Source: Candidatus Firestonebacteria bacterium RIFOXYD2_FULL_39_29 (GTDB lineage: Bacteria > Oederibacteriota > D2-FULL-39-29). Taken from it: 47,913 bases of DNA. A program made the position numbers and the translations under genes. The notes under the pieces were generated by a model, which had not been told where the DNA came from, made no database searches, and saw nothing but the letters and a program-made list of their open reading frames with translations. The stretch spans positions 1-47,913 of the forward strand of contig MFGV01000021.1 of the NCBI GenBank assembly GCA_001778375.1, written 5' to 3'. Shown piece by piece: positions 1-9,128 of this stretch; positions within the stretch are counted from its first letter, which is position 1; the number at the start of each line of letters is the position of its first letter.

Positions 1-65
1 GAACGGTGTTTCTAGAAATAATTGCGACACAGTCTGTATTAGTAATTGATTTAATTGGAGGTTAT

Positions 66-902
66 ATGGCTTTATTTAAAAAAATGAAATTTAGGGAACT
101 TACTGCGAAAAAAGTGGAAATACCCAATGGTTTGTGGAGTAAATGCGATAATTGTAAAGAAATGATATATACCAAGCAATTGGAAGAAAACCTTCGTGTT
201 TGTCCTAAATGCCAGAATCACTTCAGGATGAATGCCAAGGAACGAATTAAACTCCTTGTTGATGAAGGGACCTGGGTGGAAGATAAAAACAGAGTGATAC
301 CTATGGACCCGCTTAACTTTCCTGAATATAAAGGAAAACTTAAGAAAAGTCAGGAAGCTACCGGCTTAGATGATGCGATTATTACAGGTGAAGGTAAGAT
401 CTGCGGGATTCCGACAGCAATCGGTGTAACGGATTCTTTCTTTATGATGGGTTCCATGGGTTCTGTAGTGGGGGAAAAGCTGACAAGGATTGTTGAGCAT
501 GCGATAGCCAGAAAAATCCCGCTTCTTCTTGTTTCTTCTTCCGGCGGCGGCGCAAGAATGCAGGAAGGTATCCTCTCGCTTATGCAGATGGCAAAGACCA
601 GCGCGGCTTTAAAAAAACTGACAGACGCACATATTCCTTATATTGCTCTTTTAACGGACCCGACCGGCGGGGGTGTTACTGCCAGTTGGGGAATGCTCGG
701 AGATATTACTATTGCAGAACCAAATGCTTTGATCTTATTTGCAGGCCCGAGAGTTATCGAACAGACCATAAGGCAAAAGCTTCCGAAAGGTTTTCAGAGG
801 TCGGAATTCCTGCAGGAACACGGTTTTATTGATATGGTAGTCCACAGAAAAGACTTGAAAGAAAGCCTCTCTAAGGTTTTAAAGTTTTTCTATAATAATT
901 AA
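66..902 (+). CDS. accD: Acetyl-CoA carboxylase carboxyltransferase subunit beta
   Basis: AccD is the beta half of the carboxyltransferase that moves CO2 from biotin to acetyl-CoA to give malonyl-CoA, the first step of fatty acid synthesis in the cytoplasm. The 278-residue product has the family's N-terminal zinc ribbon (C27, C30, C46, C49) and the crotonase-like core with the glycine-rich segments SSSGGGARMQEG and TDPTGGG that shape the oxyanion holes. Length is normal for the family. The reading frame is open further upstream, to a possible start at 6, but ATG 66 is chosen because TGGAGG lies five bases before it and the family begins with a short basic stretch just before the zinc ribbon. 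The alpha subunit (accA) is not in the window. The gene ends in a small hairpin followed by a T run. Confidence 0.95.
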   Translation: MALFKKMKFRELTAKKVEIPNGLWSKCDNCKEMIYTKQLEENLRVCPKCQNHFRMNAKERIKLLVDEGTWVEDKNRVIPMDPLNFPEYKGKLKKSQEATGLDDAIITGEGKICGIPTAIGVTDSFFMMGSMGSVVGEKLTRIVEHAIARKIPLLLVSSSGGGARMQEGILSLMQMAKTSAALKKLTDAHIPYIALLTDPTGGGVTASWGMLGDITIAEPNALILFAGPRVIEQTIRQKLPKGFQRSEFLQEHGFIDMVVHRKDLKESLSKVLKFFYNN

Positions 903-924
903 GCATACTTTGCTTTATTTTTTT
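901..924 (+). terminator. Probable weak intrinsic terminator after accD
   Basis: AAGCA (901-905) pairs with TGCTT (911-915) around a five-base loop, and TATTTTTTT follows. The stem has only five A/T-rich pairs and begins inside the stop codon, so efficiency is probably modest. Confidence 0.45.
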
Positions 925-942
925 AGCATTTTCTGATTAGAT

Positions 943-1052
943 TTGATTTTTCTTTAATTTTAATGGTAAAATATAAATGGTAATATATACACCGTAATAT
1001 TCATGTAATACTCATCCGCCTAGGCGGAAATATTTTTACTCGGCTTCAGCCG
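943..1052 (+). promoter_or_regulatory. Candidate promoter and palindromic leader of the ABC ATPase gene
   Basis: TTGATT (943-948) and TAAAAT (967-972) are separated by 18 bases, a fair sigma70-type promoter. Downstream lie a perfect 14-bp palindrome TCCGCCTAGGCGGA (1015-1028) and a short hairpin CGGCttcaGCCG (1041-1052). The ribosome binding site AAAGGAGG follows at about 1071-1078. The TCCGCC/GGCGGA pair occurs again in the insertion at 24104-24124, so it may be a repeat family rather than an operator. Confidence 0.4.
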
Positions 1053-1085
1053 TACGTGCTCTGCTCGGTAAAAGGAGGCCATTAG

Positions 1086-2192
1086 ATGGCGAAGGTAATA
1101 CTTGAAAAGATAGAAAAGAGGTTCATAAACAATCCAAAACCTGCAGTTGCTGAAATGAGTCTTGAAATCAATGACAAGGAGTTTGTTGTCCTTGTCGGAC
1201 CTTCGGGTTGCGGCAAATCAACAACCCTCAGAATGATCGCAGGTCTCGAAGAAATTACTTCCGGTAGAATATTGATTGACGATAAAGTGGTCAATGAAAT
1301 CCCTCCCAAGGACAGAGATGTGGCTATGGTTTTTCAGAACTACGCACTGTATCCGCATATGACTGTTTATGATAATATGGCGTTTGGTTTGAAGATCAGA
1401 AAATATCCGAAAGATGAGATTAAGCGGCGTGTCATGGAAGCTGCAGAGATTTTGGGAATTCAAGAACTCCTGGAAAGACGTCCAAAACAACTTTCAGGCG
1501 GACAGCGCCAGCGTGTGGCCGTAGGCAGAGCCATAGTACGAAAACCAAAAGTTTTCTTGTTTGACGAACCTTTATCAAACCTTGATGCAAAATTAAGAGG
1601 TTCGACAAGAACAGAGATTATAAAACTGCACAACCGGCTTCAGGCGACGATGATTTATGTTACTCATGATCAGGTGGAAGCTATGACCATGGGGGACAGG
1701 ATTGTTGTTATGAAGGATGGTTTTGTCCAGCAGATAGGCGATCCGGTTACTATCTATGATCATCCCAAAAATAAATTCGTTGCAGGTTTTATAGGCACGC
1801 CTCCGATGAATTTTCTTAACGGTAAAATTGAAAAGAAAAATGGAAATGTATATTTTGGAGAAGGTAGTTTTACTTTGAAACTTGATAAAAGCATGAATGA
1901 TAAAATGTCTTCTTATGACGGAAAAGAAATTATACTCGGGGTGCGTCCCGAGTACATAGAAGAAAAAAGGATTTCAAAACTTGCTGACCCGGAATGGAAG
2001 ATTTCGGCCATGGTTGATGTAATTGAACCGATTGGTTCTTCTGCATATGTTTATCTTACGACAGGACAGTCGTCTTTTGTCGCATCCCTTGATTCTCATG
2101 AACAGTTGAAGATTTCTGAAAAAGGGGAAATCGTGTTTAATATGGAAAAAGTACACTTTTTCGACCGTCAGACAGAAACTACTATTATCTAG
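1086..2192 (+). CDS. Carbohydrate-type ABC transporter ATP-binding protein (MalK/UgpC/MsmK family)
   Basis: This is the ATPase of the CUT1 class of sugar importers, which couples ATP hydrolysis to a pair of membrane permeases. The 368-residue protein has Walker A GPSGCGKST (38-46), signature LSGGQRQRVA (from 136), Walker B VFLFDEP (156-162) with SNLDAKLR after it, and the H-loop THD around 193-195. Residues from about 240 form the TOBE-type regulatory tail typical of MalK and UgpC. ATG 1086 is preceded by a strong AAAGGAGG. No matching sugar permease or binding protein is in the window, so it probably serves transporters encoded elsewhere, as MsmK does in streptococci. The next gene, a ROK sugar kinase, starts 11 bases after the stop, which supports a sugar-related role. 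Confidence 0.9.
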   Translation: MAKVILEKIEKRFINNPKPAVAEMSLEINDKEFVVLVGPSGCGKSTTLRMIAGLEEITSGRILIDDKVVNEIPPKDRDVAMVFQNYALYPHMTVYDNMAFGLKIRKYPKDEIKRRVMEAAEILGIQELLERRPKQLSGGQRQRVAVGRAIVRKPKVFLFDEPLSNLDAKLRGSTRTEIIKLHNRLQATMIYVTHDQVEAMTMGDRIVVMKDGFVQQIGDPVTIYDHPKNKFVAGFIGTPPMNFLNGKIEKKNGNVYFGEGSFTLKLDKSMNDKMSSYDGKEIILGVRPEYIEEKRISKLADPEWKISAMVDVIEPIGSSAYVYLTTGQSSFVASLDSHEQLKISEKGEIVFNMEKVHFFDRQTETTII

Positions 2193-2203
2193 GATTAAAA
2201 AAG

Positions 2204-3178
2204 ATGTCAAAAAAAAATGAATATGCGATAGGAGTTGATCTCGGCGGTACTAATATTGCCGCGGGGATTGTTAATTATTCAGGAAAGGTAATTTTGCGTG
2301 AAAAAATCCCTACCATGGCAAAACTTGGAGGGAAAGCTGTTCTTGACCGCATAGTTCAATTAATAAACTCCTTAATTTTAAAAGCCGACCCAAAAATAAG
2401 AAAAAGAATTATTGGTATTGGTATGGGAACACCGGGTCTTGTGGAACATAAAAAAGGGATTATTCATGAACCGCCCAATTTGCCGGGAATGGACGGGATG
2501 AATATTAAAAAATACATGGAATCTCGTTTAAAAATAAAAACGTTTGTTGCAAATGATGCTAATGCGTATGCTGTCGGTGAACATACCTTTGGTGCGGGAA
2601 AAGGCACAAAAAATATGGTGTGTATTACTCTCGGGACCGGGCTTGGCGGCGGTATTATTATTGACGGTAAACTTTATGTAGGGTCTTTTGAGACGGCCGG
2701 AGAACTGGGACATATAATAATCAGGAAAGAAGGAAAAAAGTGTCATTGTGGGAGTATAGGGTGTGTGGAGTCTTATGTGGGCGCGAATTTCATAGCTGAG
2801 CGTGTGAGGACGGACATAAAAAATGGAAAAAAGACCGCAATAGTAAAACTCGTGAACGGGGATTTATCAAAGATCACTCCGGCAATACTTAAAAAAGCGG
2901 CAATGCAAAATGATAAATATTCTAAAGCTCTTTGGAACGAAATTGGCGCAGAGATTGGGACTGCTCTGATCAGTATCGTTAATACTTTAAGTCCTGAAAT
3001 GGTGGTAATAGGCGGCGGAGTTTCAAAGGCCGGGGATGTTTTGCTAAACCCAATAAAGAAAAAATTTAATATGATAGGTTTTAAATTCTTAAAAAAGAGA
3101 GTAAAGATTGTTCCCGGCAAGCTTTCGGACGATGCGGGAGTGCTTGGTTCAAGTTCTCTTGTTTGGAATCATATTTAA
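2204..3178 (+). CDS. ROK-family sugar kinase (glucokinase-like)
   Basis: ROK kinases phosphorylate glucose, mannose, fructose or N-acetyl amino sugars with ATP; other ROK members are transcription repressors. This 324-residue protein lacks an N-terminal helix-turn-helix, so it is a kinase. Visible features are the phosphate loop DLGGT (12-16), catalytic Asp in VANDAN (D118), and the ROK zinc site H170 with CHCGSIGC (C180, C182, C187). The C-terminal VIGGGVSKAG is the second nucleotide-binding segment. Start ATG 2204 lies 11 bases after the ABC ATPase stop, with AGGA upstream. Its exact sugar cannot be read from sequence; glucokinase is the default for this subgroup. The coding start carries a run of nine A residues. 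Confidence 0.9.
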   Translation: MSKKNEYAIGVDLGGTNIAAGIVNYSGKVILREKIPTMAKLGGKAVLDRIVQLINSLILKADPKIRKRIIGIGMGTPGLVEHKKGIIHEPPNLPGMDGMNIKKYMESRLKIKTFVANDANAYAVGEHTFGAGKGTKNMVCITLGTGLGGGIIIDGKLYVGSFETAGELGHIIIRKEGKKCHCGSIGCVESYVGANFIAERVRTDIKNGKKTAIVKLVNGDLSKITPAILKKAAMQNDKYSKALWNEIGAEIGTALISIVNTLSPEMVVIGGGVSKAGDVLLNPIKKKFNMIGFKFLKKRVKIVPGKLSDDAGVLGSSSLVWNHI

Positions 3179-3199
3179 TGTCGGGAGCCGGAAGGCAAT

Positions 3200-5305
3200 A
3201 TGTTAAGTAAAACAATAGCCGCCCTTTTGTTTTGGGCGGTTTTATTATTTTGTGGTGTAATAAATACTTATGGCGGGGAAATATCGGCTCCGGCGGCCGG
3301 AGTTACAATAGAACGGACTTCTGCGGAAAAAAGTGTTGTCACTTCTGAATCAGTTATACTTCCCAAGCAGGAAGTGACCTCCGAAGAAAAAATACCGGTT
3401 GATTGTTCTGCGGACTATCTGGAATACGATGAAGGTTTGGGGATAATAAATGGAAGAGGAAATGTAAAAGTAATATACAAAGGGACCGAAATTACCGCAG
3501 ATGAAGTAAGATTTGATGTGAAATCGTCGTATTTGGAGGCCAAGGGGAATATTATTCTTAAGGAAGGTGACAGTATTATTAATGGCGCTTATGTCTCCTT
3601 TAATATGAAGAGTAAAACAGGGAGAATAGACCGGATCCAACTTTCAAACGGTCCGTGGTATTTTAAAGGTTTAGCTATAGAAAAACCGGATGAAAAGAAT
3701 GTTTCAATAATGGAAGGCTATGCCACTACCTGTAAGGATAAAGAGCATCCTCACTACCGTCTGGTTTCTCAGAAAATACATGTTGAAATAGATAATATAG
3801 TTGAAAGCTGGAATGTCCTGCTTTATATCGGAGATATTCCTGTGTTTTATTTTCCTTATATTTGGAAGTCTCTGAAAATATCCTCAAAGAGTCCTCTAAC
3901 CGTGAATCCCGGTTATTCAAGCAATGAAGGCGGTTTTCTTAAGCTTGCGTATAACTATGATTTTTCTGCGTATCTTTCCGGCGCAATTTTGCTGGATCTT
4001 ATGACGAAAAAAGGGTTAGGGTACGGGATACAACAAAATTATAGATTTGATGAAGGCTCGACAAATGGATACCTCTATGCTTACTATATCCGCGAGAATG
4101 ATACCGGTAAAGAGAGAATCCGCCTGAATCTTGAACATTTAAGCAGATTTGACAATACTTTTAACCTTGTGGGGCGGCTTAATTTTCTCACTGATGAGGC
4201 GTTGACTCAGGAATATGATTCCTATGGTTTTCCGATTGTATCCAGAGATATTAGATCTTATATTGCAGGGACGTATTACGATCCGGCATTTTCGGTTATT
4301 GCAGCAATTGACCGTCAGGATACATATTTTCTTAAAGACAGTGCTTACAAAATGGCATATCTGACTCTCCCGATGTTGAGATTCAGCACTTCGTCATTGC
4401 GCTTTGGTGAGACCAGTCTTTATTACAGTTTTTGGAGCGAACTTGCCAATTACTACAGCGGGAACAGTGGATATTATATCCTCAGGCTTGGAGGTCATCC
4501 TGGGATTTCATATTCCATGCAATTAGATCAATCAACTAACCTTAATACCACTATGGGGTTTAATGCTTATACCCAGGATCGACTGGAGTTACACACTGTT
4601 GGGAATCTGACAACTGCTGATTACTATGCTACAACCAATCTGCATACTTCCTGGAACATGAATATGGATACGGACTTTACTTATTCGTATTCCCAGCGGC
4701 TTACCGATATAAGCTATGACTTTTATGGAGGGGTGTTAAACAGCAGGCTTGACGGGCGTCTTAATCTGAGAATTGAAAGTTTTTTCTCCACCACCTTTTC
4801 AAGCGGTTATGATTTCAGGAATTATTATAACGATCCCAGATTAAACTTCAGTAATATTCTCAATTCTATAAATGTTTTTGTTTCTGAAGATTTCAATGCT
4901 TCCTCTTTTTTACAATATAGTATAGTCGACAGTACGGTAAAATCCGCTGATGTTTTTGCTAATTATGGTAAACCCACCGGGACGAAAATAACATTTGGTA
5001 TTAATTATTTGAATCGTGCTCCCTCCTATGCTGATTTCCTATATCTTTCCGGTTCTCTTGCGATGGATTTAGGAAAGGACATTCGTATAGAATATGGAGC
5101 TCGCTTTGATACTGTGGCAAATGAAGTTAAGGAACAGCATGCTGCGATTTCTACAAATCTTACGGATTGCTGGTATTTAGACATAAATTACTCAAAAACC
5201 TATGGTATATATACTAATGAATCTGTTGGCTTTACTCTTCAGCTTAGAGCCTATAAAGAATCTATTCTTGATAAAAAGCTTTCCCCGGGGGACTTCAAGT
5301 ACTGA
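3200..5305 (+). CDS. lptD: LPS-assembly-like outer-membrane protein (LptD/OstA family)
   Basis: LptD is the outer-membrane translocon that inserts lipopolysaccharide into the outer leaflet. The 701-residue protein has a signal peptide (about 1-26), a Pro/Ser/Thr/Val-rich linker, then an OstA-type beta-jellyroll domain (about 67-170) with the typical phrases ADYLEYDEG, GRGNVKV and ADEVRFD. The rest is rich in alternating aromatic/polar strands, as expected for a 26-strand barrel. The conserved inter-domain disulfide cysteines of E. coli LptD are not obvious: I see only scattered Cys near residues 71, 176 and 660. No lptE or imp partner is nearby. A GGAAGG sequence precedes ATG 3200. Only three bases separate its stop from the peptide transporter permease, so the two are probably co-transcribed, an uncommon pairing. 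Confidence 0.82.
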   Translation: MLSKTIAALLFWAVLLFCGVINTYGGEISAPAAGVTIERTSAEKSVVTSESVILPKQEVTSEEKIPVDCSADYLEYDEGLGIINGRGNVKVIYKGTEITADEVRFDVKSSYLEAKGNIILKEGDSIINGAYVSFNMKSKTGRIDRIQLSNGPWYFKGLAIEKPDEKNVSIMEGYATTCKDKEHPHYRLVSQKIHVEIDNIVESWNVLLYIGDIPVFYFPYIWKSLKISSKSPLTVNPGYSSNEGGFLKLAYNYDFSAYLSGAILLDLMTKKGLGYGIQQNYRFDEGSTNGYLYAYYIRENDTGKERIRLNLEHLSRFDNTFNLVGRLNFLTDEALTQEYDSYGFPIVSRDIRSYIAGTYYDPAFSVIAAIDRQDTYFLKDSAYKMAYLTLPMLRFSTSSLRFGETSLYYSFWSELANYYSGNSGYYILRLGGHPGISYSMQLDQSTNLNTTMGFNAYTQDRLELHTVGNLTTADYYATTNLHTSWNMNMDTDFTYSYSQRLTDISYDFYGGVLNSRLDGRLNLRIESFFSTTFSSGYDFRNYYNDPRLNFSNILNSINVFVSEDFNASSFLQYSIVDSTVKSADVFANYGKPTGTKITFGINYLNRAPSYADFLYLSGSLAMDLGKDIRIEYGARFDTVANEVKEQHAAISTNLTDCWYLDINYSKTYGIYTNESVGFTLQLRAYKESILDKKLSPGDFKY

Positions 5306-5308
5306 CCT

Positions 5309-6280
5309 ATGACAAAATATATCATTAGACGACTGCTTCTTTCCATCCCGGTATTATTTGGTATTACGGTAATTACATTTGTAATTATTCATATTACACC
5401 CGGCGGGCCTACAGCGCTTCAAAGTAATATGAACGCAAAAATTTCTGCGGATTCCGTGGCAAAGCTCAGGGCGCTTTACGATCTCGATAAACCTTTATCT
5501 GTTCAGTATGTGAAATGGCTGTGGCGTGTAGTCCGGCTGGATTTTGGTGAATCCTTTATTGATAACCGTCAGGTTATAGATAAGATCCTGGAAAGAATCC
5601 CTAACACATTACTGTTAACCGTTTTGTCGATGTGTGTGATATTTGTTGTTGCTATTCCTATTGGTATTTATTCAGCTATAAAACAAAACGGGTATTTTGA
5701 TAAAATATTTTCAATTGGAACATTCCTGGGTTACTCCATCCCTACGTTCTGGCTGGCGCTCCTATTAATGTCGTATTTTGGGAATTATCTCAAACTCTTG
5801 CCTGTATCAGGTATGAGATCATCCGATGCTGAAAGTTTTCCGGTATATCTTCAGATATTTGACCGTTTATGGCATCTTGTGCTCCCTGTATTTGTGAGTG
5901 CTTTCGGCGGGGTTGCAAGTATATCCCGTTATACAAAATCCAGTATGCTGGAGGTTGTCCGTCAGGATTATATCAGAACTGCCAGAGCTAAAGGGTTGTC
6001 GGAAAACAAAGTAATATTTAAACATGCTTTTAGAAATGCGCTTTTACCTATTGTCACAATACTCGGGCTATCCTTACCCGGACTTATCGGCGGTGGTTTT
6101 ATATTTGAAACGATATTTTCCTGGCCCGGAATGGGACGTTTGGCTTATGAGTCATTTTTCAATTTTGATTACACGGTTATTATGGGAGTAGTTATTTTTG
6201 CAGCAATATTAACATTAATAGGCAATATTATTGCTGATATTACCTATGCATTGGTAGATCCGAGGATTAGATATCAATGA
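5309..6280 (+). CDS. Peptide/nickel-type ABC transporter permease 1 (DppB/OppB family)
   Basis: This is the first membrane subunit of a di- or oligopeptide importer. The 323-residue protein begins MTKYIIRRLLLSIPVLFGIT, the family's N-terminal helix, and has about six transmembrane segments. The EAA loop that contacts the ATPase is seen as DYIRTARAKGLSENKV (near residues 218-234), followed by HAFRNALLP. The C-terminal LVDPRIRY is typical. It overlaps the second permease by four bases (ATGA), showing translational coupling. The upstream spacer is only three bases after the LptD-like stop, with no good ribosome binding site, so translation probably depends on coupling. Confidence 0.93.
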   Translation: MTKYIIRRLLLSIPVLFGITVITFVIIHITPGGPTALQSNMNAKISADSVAKLRALYDLDKPLSVQYVKWLWRVVRLDFGESFIDNRQVIDKILERIPNTLLLTVLSMCVIFVVAIPIGIYSAIKQNGYFDKIFSIGTFLGYSIPTFWLALLLMSYFGNYLKLLPVSGMRSSDAESFPVYLQIFDRLWHLVLPVFVSAFGGVASISRYTKSSMLEVVRQDYIRTARAKGLSENKVIFKHAFRNALLPIVTILGLSLPGLIGGGFIFETIFSWPGMGRLAYESFFNFDYTVIMGVVIFAAILTLIGNIIADITYALVDPRIRYQ

Positions 6281-7131
6281 AAGATCAAATATTACATAAA
6301 GGACAAAAGGTGTTGGGAAAGCTAATTCGTAATAAACTTGCATTTTTAGGAGCTTTTGTAATATTTGTACTGAGTTTTCTATCGGTTTTTGCTCCCATGA
6401 TTGCACCTTTTAATCCTGAAGATCAAAACATTGAAGAAAGGCTTTTAGCGCCGAATTCAAAGCATATATGCGGGACAGATGAACTTGGAAGGGATGTTTT
6501 TTCGCGGATGGTTTTTGGTGCGAGGGTCTCTTTGGCTGTGGGATTTATAGCTGTGATTATATCCGCTATTATAGGAATTTTAATAGGTTCTGCGGCGGGG
6601 TATTATGGGGGCTGGCTTGATACGGTATTAATGCGTTTTGTTGATATAATGCTCTCAATACCTACGCTATTTTTGATATTAATGCTGACTGTGTATCTGG
6701 GACCGAATATTATTAATGTAATGATAATAATTGGTTTAACCGGATGGATGGATCTTGCCCGTTTGGTTCGAGCTGAGTTTCTTACCTTGAAAAAAAGAGA
6801 GTATGTGCTGGCTGCAAGGGTTTCAGGTGCATCAAACGGCCGGATAATATTTAAACACATTTTACCCAATGCCTTATCCCCGGTATTTGTATCTGTAATA
6901 TTTGGGGTTGGAGGGGCGATACTTTTAGAATCCGGTTTAAGTTTCCTGGGTCTTGGTGTTCAGCCTCCGGATGCGAGCTGGGGAAATATTTTAACTTCAG
7001 GTAAAGATTATATCGAAAGGGCCTGGTGGTTGACTGTTTATCCCGGTTTGGCAATATTTATTACGGTTATGTCTTATAATATTTTAGGCGAGGGACTTAG
7101 AGATGCTCTGGATCCCAGGCTTGTAGAATGA
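6277..7131 (+). CDS. Peptide/nickel-type ABC transporter permease 2 (DppC/OppC family)
   Basis: This is the second membrane subunit of the same importer. The 284-residue protein has the OppC N-terminal helix (LIRNKLAFLGAFVIF), the periplasmic signature PEDQNIEERLLAPNSKHICG followed by TDELGRDVFSR, and the EAA loop REYVLAARVSGASNGRIIFK. The C-terminal LGEGLRDALDPRL is diagnostic of DppC/OppC. It is joined to its neighbours by four-base ATGA overlaps on both sides. Family length is about 280-300 residues, so it is complete. Confidence 0.94.
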   Translation: MKDQILHKGQKVLGKLIRNKLAFLGAFVIFVLSFLSVFAPMIAPFNPEDQNIEERLLAPNSKHICGTDELGRDVFSRMVFGARVSLAVGFIAVIISAIIGILIGSAAGYYGGWLDTVLMRFVDIMLSIPTLFLILMLTVYLGPNIINVMIIIGLTGWMDLARLVRAEFLTLKKREYVLAARVSGASNGRIIFKHILPNALSPVFVSVIFGVGGAILLESGLSFLGLGVQPPDASWGNILTSGKDYIERAWWLTVYPGLAIFITVMSYNILGEGLRDALDPRLVE

Positions 7132-8114
7132 AAGATAAAATGCTGGAAGTAAATAATTTATCGGTTGGATTTTTTACCCCGGACGGGACGTTGACCGCTG
7201 TGGATGGTATAAATATTTCGGTAAGAAAAAAAGAAACGGTTTGTCTTGTGGGGGAATCCGGATCGGGAAAAACGGTTTCAGCTCTTGCAATTATGAGGTT
7301 AGTTCCCAATCCGGGAGTAGTTACATCCGGAGAAATAATATTTAACGATGAAAACCTGCTAAAAATTTCCGAAGAAAAGATGAGGGCGCTCCGCGGGGCT
7401 GAGATATCAATGGTGTTCCAGGAGCCGTTTAACTGTTTGAATCCCGTATTCCGTGTAAGCGGGCAGATAGGGGAATCAATAGAGATACATCTCGGACTTA
7501 AGGGTAAAGAAAGGGATGAAAAAATAATAGAGGTACTGAAACTCGTAGGCATAACCGATGAAAAAAGGGTCTTTAGTTCTTATCCTCATGAACTTTCAGG
7601 AGGAATGCGGCAGCGTGTGATGATAGCTATGGGTCTTGTGAGTAATCCCTCCTTACTTATAGCGGATGAACCGACAACGGCGCTGGATGTGACCATTCAG
7701 GCGCAAATTCTGGAACTTCTGGCTGATTTGAAAGAAAAACTCTCTCTTAGTATTCTACTAATTACCCATGACCTTGGAATTGTAAATGAGATTGGAGATC
7801 GGGTTTATGTTATGTATGCCGGTAAAATCATGGAAAAAGGGAGTAAAAACGAGATATTTGGAAGCGCAAAGCACCCTTACACCGAAGGACTTCTGAAATC
7901 AGTTCCCGACCTTGGCCCCGTGAAAAAGCGCCTTTATACTATTGCGGGAAATATTCCAGACCTGACGGATATCCCCACAGGCTGCAGGTTTCACCCCAGA
8001 TGCCCTTATGTTATGGATATCTGTAAAATGAAAGATCCTGTTGAGAGTATGTTCTCCAAAGAACATTCTGCCTGGTGTTTTAGATATTTCGGCGGGGAGC
8101 AGAAGAATGGCTAA
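7128..8114 (+). CDS. Peptide/nickel-type ABC transporter ATPase 1 (DppD/OppD family)
   Basis: First of two non-identical ATPases that power the importer. The 328-residue protein has Walker A GESGSGKT (42-49), signature LSGGMRQRV (from 156), Walker [15 protein letters not shown] and the H-loop ITHDLG. The C-terminal oligo_HPY region shows the usual cysteines ([15 protein letters not shown] and a later WCF), which in some DppD/OppD proteins hold a 4Fe-4S cluster. It overlaps the permease upstream by four bases and the next ATPase by eight. Confidence 0.94.
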   Translation: MKDKMLEVNNLSVGFFTPDGTLTAVDGINISVRKKETVCLVGESGSGKTVSALAIMRLVPNPGVVTSGEIIFNDENLLKISEEKMRALRGAEISMVFQEPFNCLNPVFRVSGQIGESIEIHLGLKGKERDEKIIEVLKLVGITDEKRVFSSYPHELSGGMRQRVMIAMGLVSNPSLLIADEPTTALDVTIQAQILELLADLKEKLSLSILLITHDLGIVNEIGDRVYVMYAGKIMEKGSKNEIFGSAKHPYTEGLLKSVPDLGPVKKRLYTIAGNIPDLTDIPTGCRFHPRCPYVMDICKMKDPVESMFSKEHSAWCFRYFGGEQKNG

Positions 8115-9057
8115 ACTTATTGAGGTAAAGAACCTTAAAAAATCTTTCAAGAGTTCAGAGGGGATTTTTAGTAAAGGCAGACCTGTATTTGCCGTTAATG
8201 GAGTAAGTCTTGAAATAGAAGTCGGAGAATCACTCGGATTGGTCGGGGAAAGCGGCTGCGGAAAAACAACAGTGGGAAAGCTTATTCTTGGTTTGGAAAA
8301 GCCCGACAGCGGTGAAGCGTTTTTTGAAAGCAAACAAATATCCGGTTTGCCCGAGAAAGAGCTTTTCCGGATAAGAAAAGAGATGCAGATAGTATTCCAG
8401 GATCCTTTTGCTTCTTTAAACCCGAGAATACGGATAGGAAATGCTATAGGTGAAGTACTTAAGATTTACGGCGAAAAAGACATAGAAAAAAGAGTAAAAG
8501 AATCTATAAAAACCATCGGGCTTCCGGAAGATACTTATTATCGGTACCCGCACGAATTTTCAGGCGGCCAGCGGCAGAGGATTTGTATAGCAAGAGCCCT
8601 TGTCGGAAATCCAAAGTTCGTGGTCTGTGACGAGCCCGTATCCTCACTTGATGTTTCCGTGCAGGCTCAGATTATTAATCTTCTGAAAGATCTAAAAGAA
8701 AAATCCAATCTGACTTATTTGTTCATCTCCCATGACTTAAGAGTTGTGAGAAATATTTGTGACAGGATTTCTGTAATGTATTACGGTGTGATAATAGAAG
8801 AAGGGGAAAATGAAGATATATACAAAACTCCTCTGCATCCCTATACAAAGCTGCTGCTTTCTTCAGTACCGTCAATGTCTGAAAAAAAGAACAAAGAAGT
8901 TTTGAAAACATACAAAGAAGGCACGTCTAATTTAAACAAACCCGCCGGCTGTCCCTTTTACTTTAGGTGTCCGGAAAGAATAGAAAAGTGTGAAAAGGAA
9001 ATTCCACAGCTGAAGGATAAAGGAAATCGGCATAAAGTTGCATGCTGGAAAGAATAA
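8107..9057 (+). CDS. Peptide/nickel-type ABC transporter ATPase 2 (DppF/OppF family)
   Basis: Second ATPase of the importer, 316 residues. It carries Walker A GESGCGKTTVGK, the phrase MQIVFQDPFASLNPRIRI that is characteristic of DppF/OppF, signature FSGGQRQRICIARAL, Walker B FVVCDEPVSSLDVSVQ and a Cys-rich oligo_HPY tail (GCPFYFRCPERIEKC). The frame is open back to 8041, but ATG 8107 is preferred because GGGGAGCAGAAG lies just before it and the family begins with MxxLIEVKNLKKSF. The cluster ends here: no substrate-binding protein gene (dppA/oppA) follows, so the binding protein must be elsewhere or absent. Confidence 0.94.
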   Translation: MAKLIEVKNLKKSFKSSEGIFSKGRPVFAVNGVSLEIEVGESLGLVGESGCGKTTVGKLILGLEKPDSGEAFFESKQISGLPEKELFRIRKEMQIVFQDPFASLNPRIRIGNAIGEVLKIYGEKDIEKRVKESIKTIGLPEDTYYRYPHEFSGGQRQRICIARALVGNPKFVVCDEPVSSLDVSVQAQIINLLKDLKEKSNLTYLFISHDLRVVRNICDRISVMYYGVIIEEGENEDIYKTPLHPYTKLLLSSVPSMSEKKNKEVLKTYKEGTSNLNKPAGCPFYFRCPERIEKCEKEIPQLKDKGNRHKVACWKE

Positions 9058-9077
9058 AAAAGGTGCTGGGTACTGGG

Positions 9078-9123
9078 TTTACATATTTGAGTTATTGAAT
9101 ATAATAATACCACATTAATGTGG
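9078..9123 (+). promoter_or_regulatory. Promoter with palindromic operator at the predicted start site (FGGY kinase)
   Basis: TTTACA (9078-9083) and TATAAT (9100-9105) are 16 bases apart. The predicted transcription start, about 9112, falls inside the perfect 14-bp palindrome CCACATTAATGTGG (9110-9123). That position suits a repressor acting on the sugar kinase gene. The regulator is not encoded nearby. Downstream, the leader contains decameric and AACGTG-type repeats. Confidence 0.5.
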
Positions 9124-9128
9124 GACTA

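Noticed and set aside
1-65. Extended N-terminus of accD from ATG 6
   Set aside because: The added 20 residues are not family-like and the ribosome site TGGAGG sits before ATG 66.
2204-3178. ROK-type transcription repressor
   Set aside because: No N-terminal helix-turn-helix; the protein starts at the phosphate loop as kinases do.
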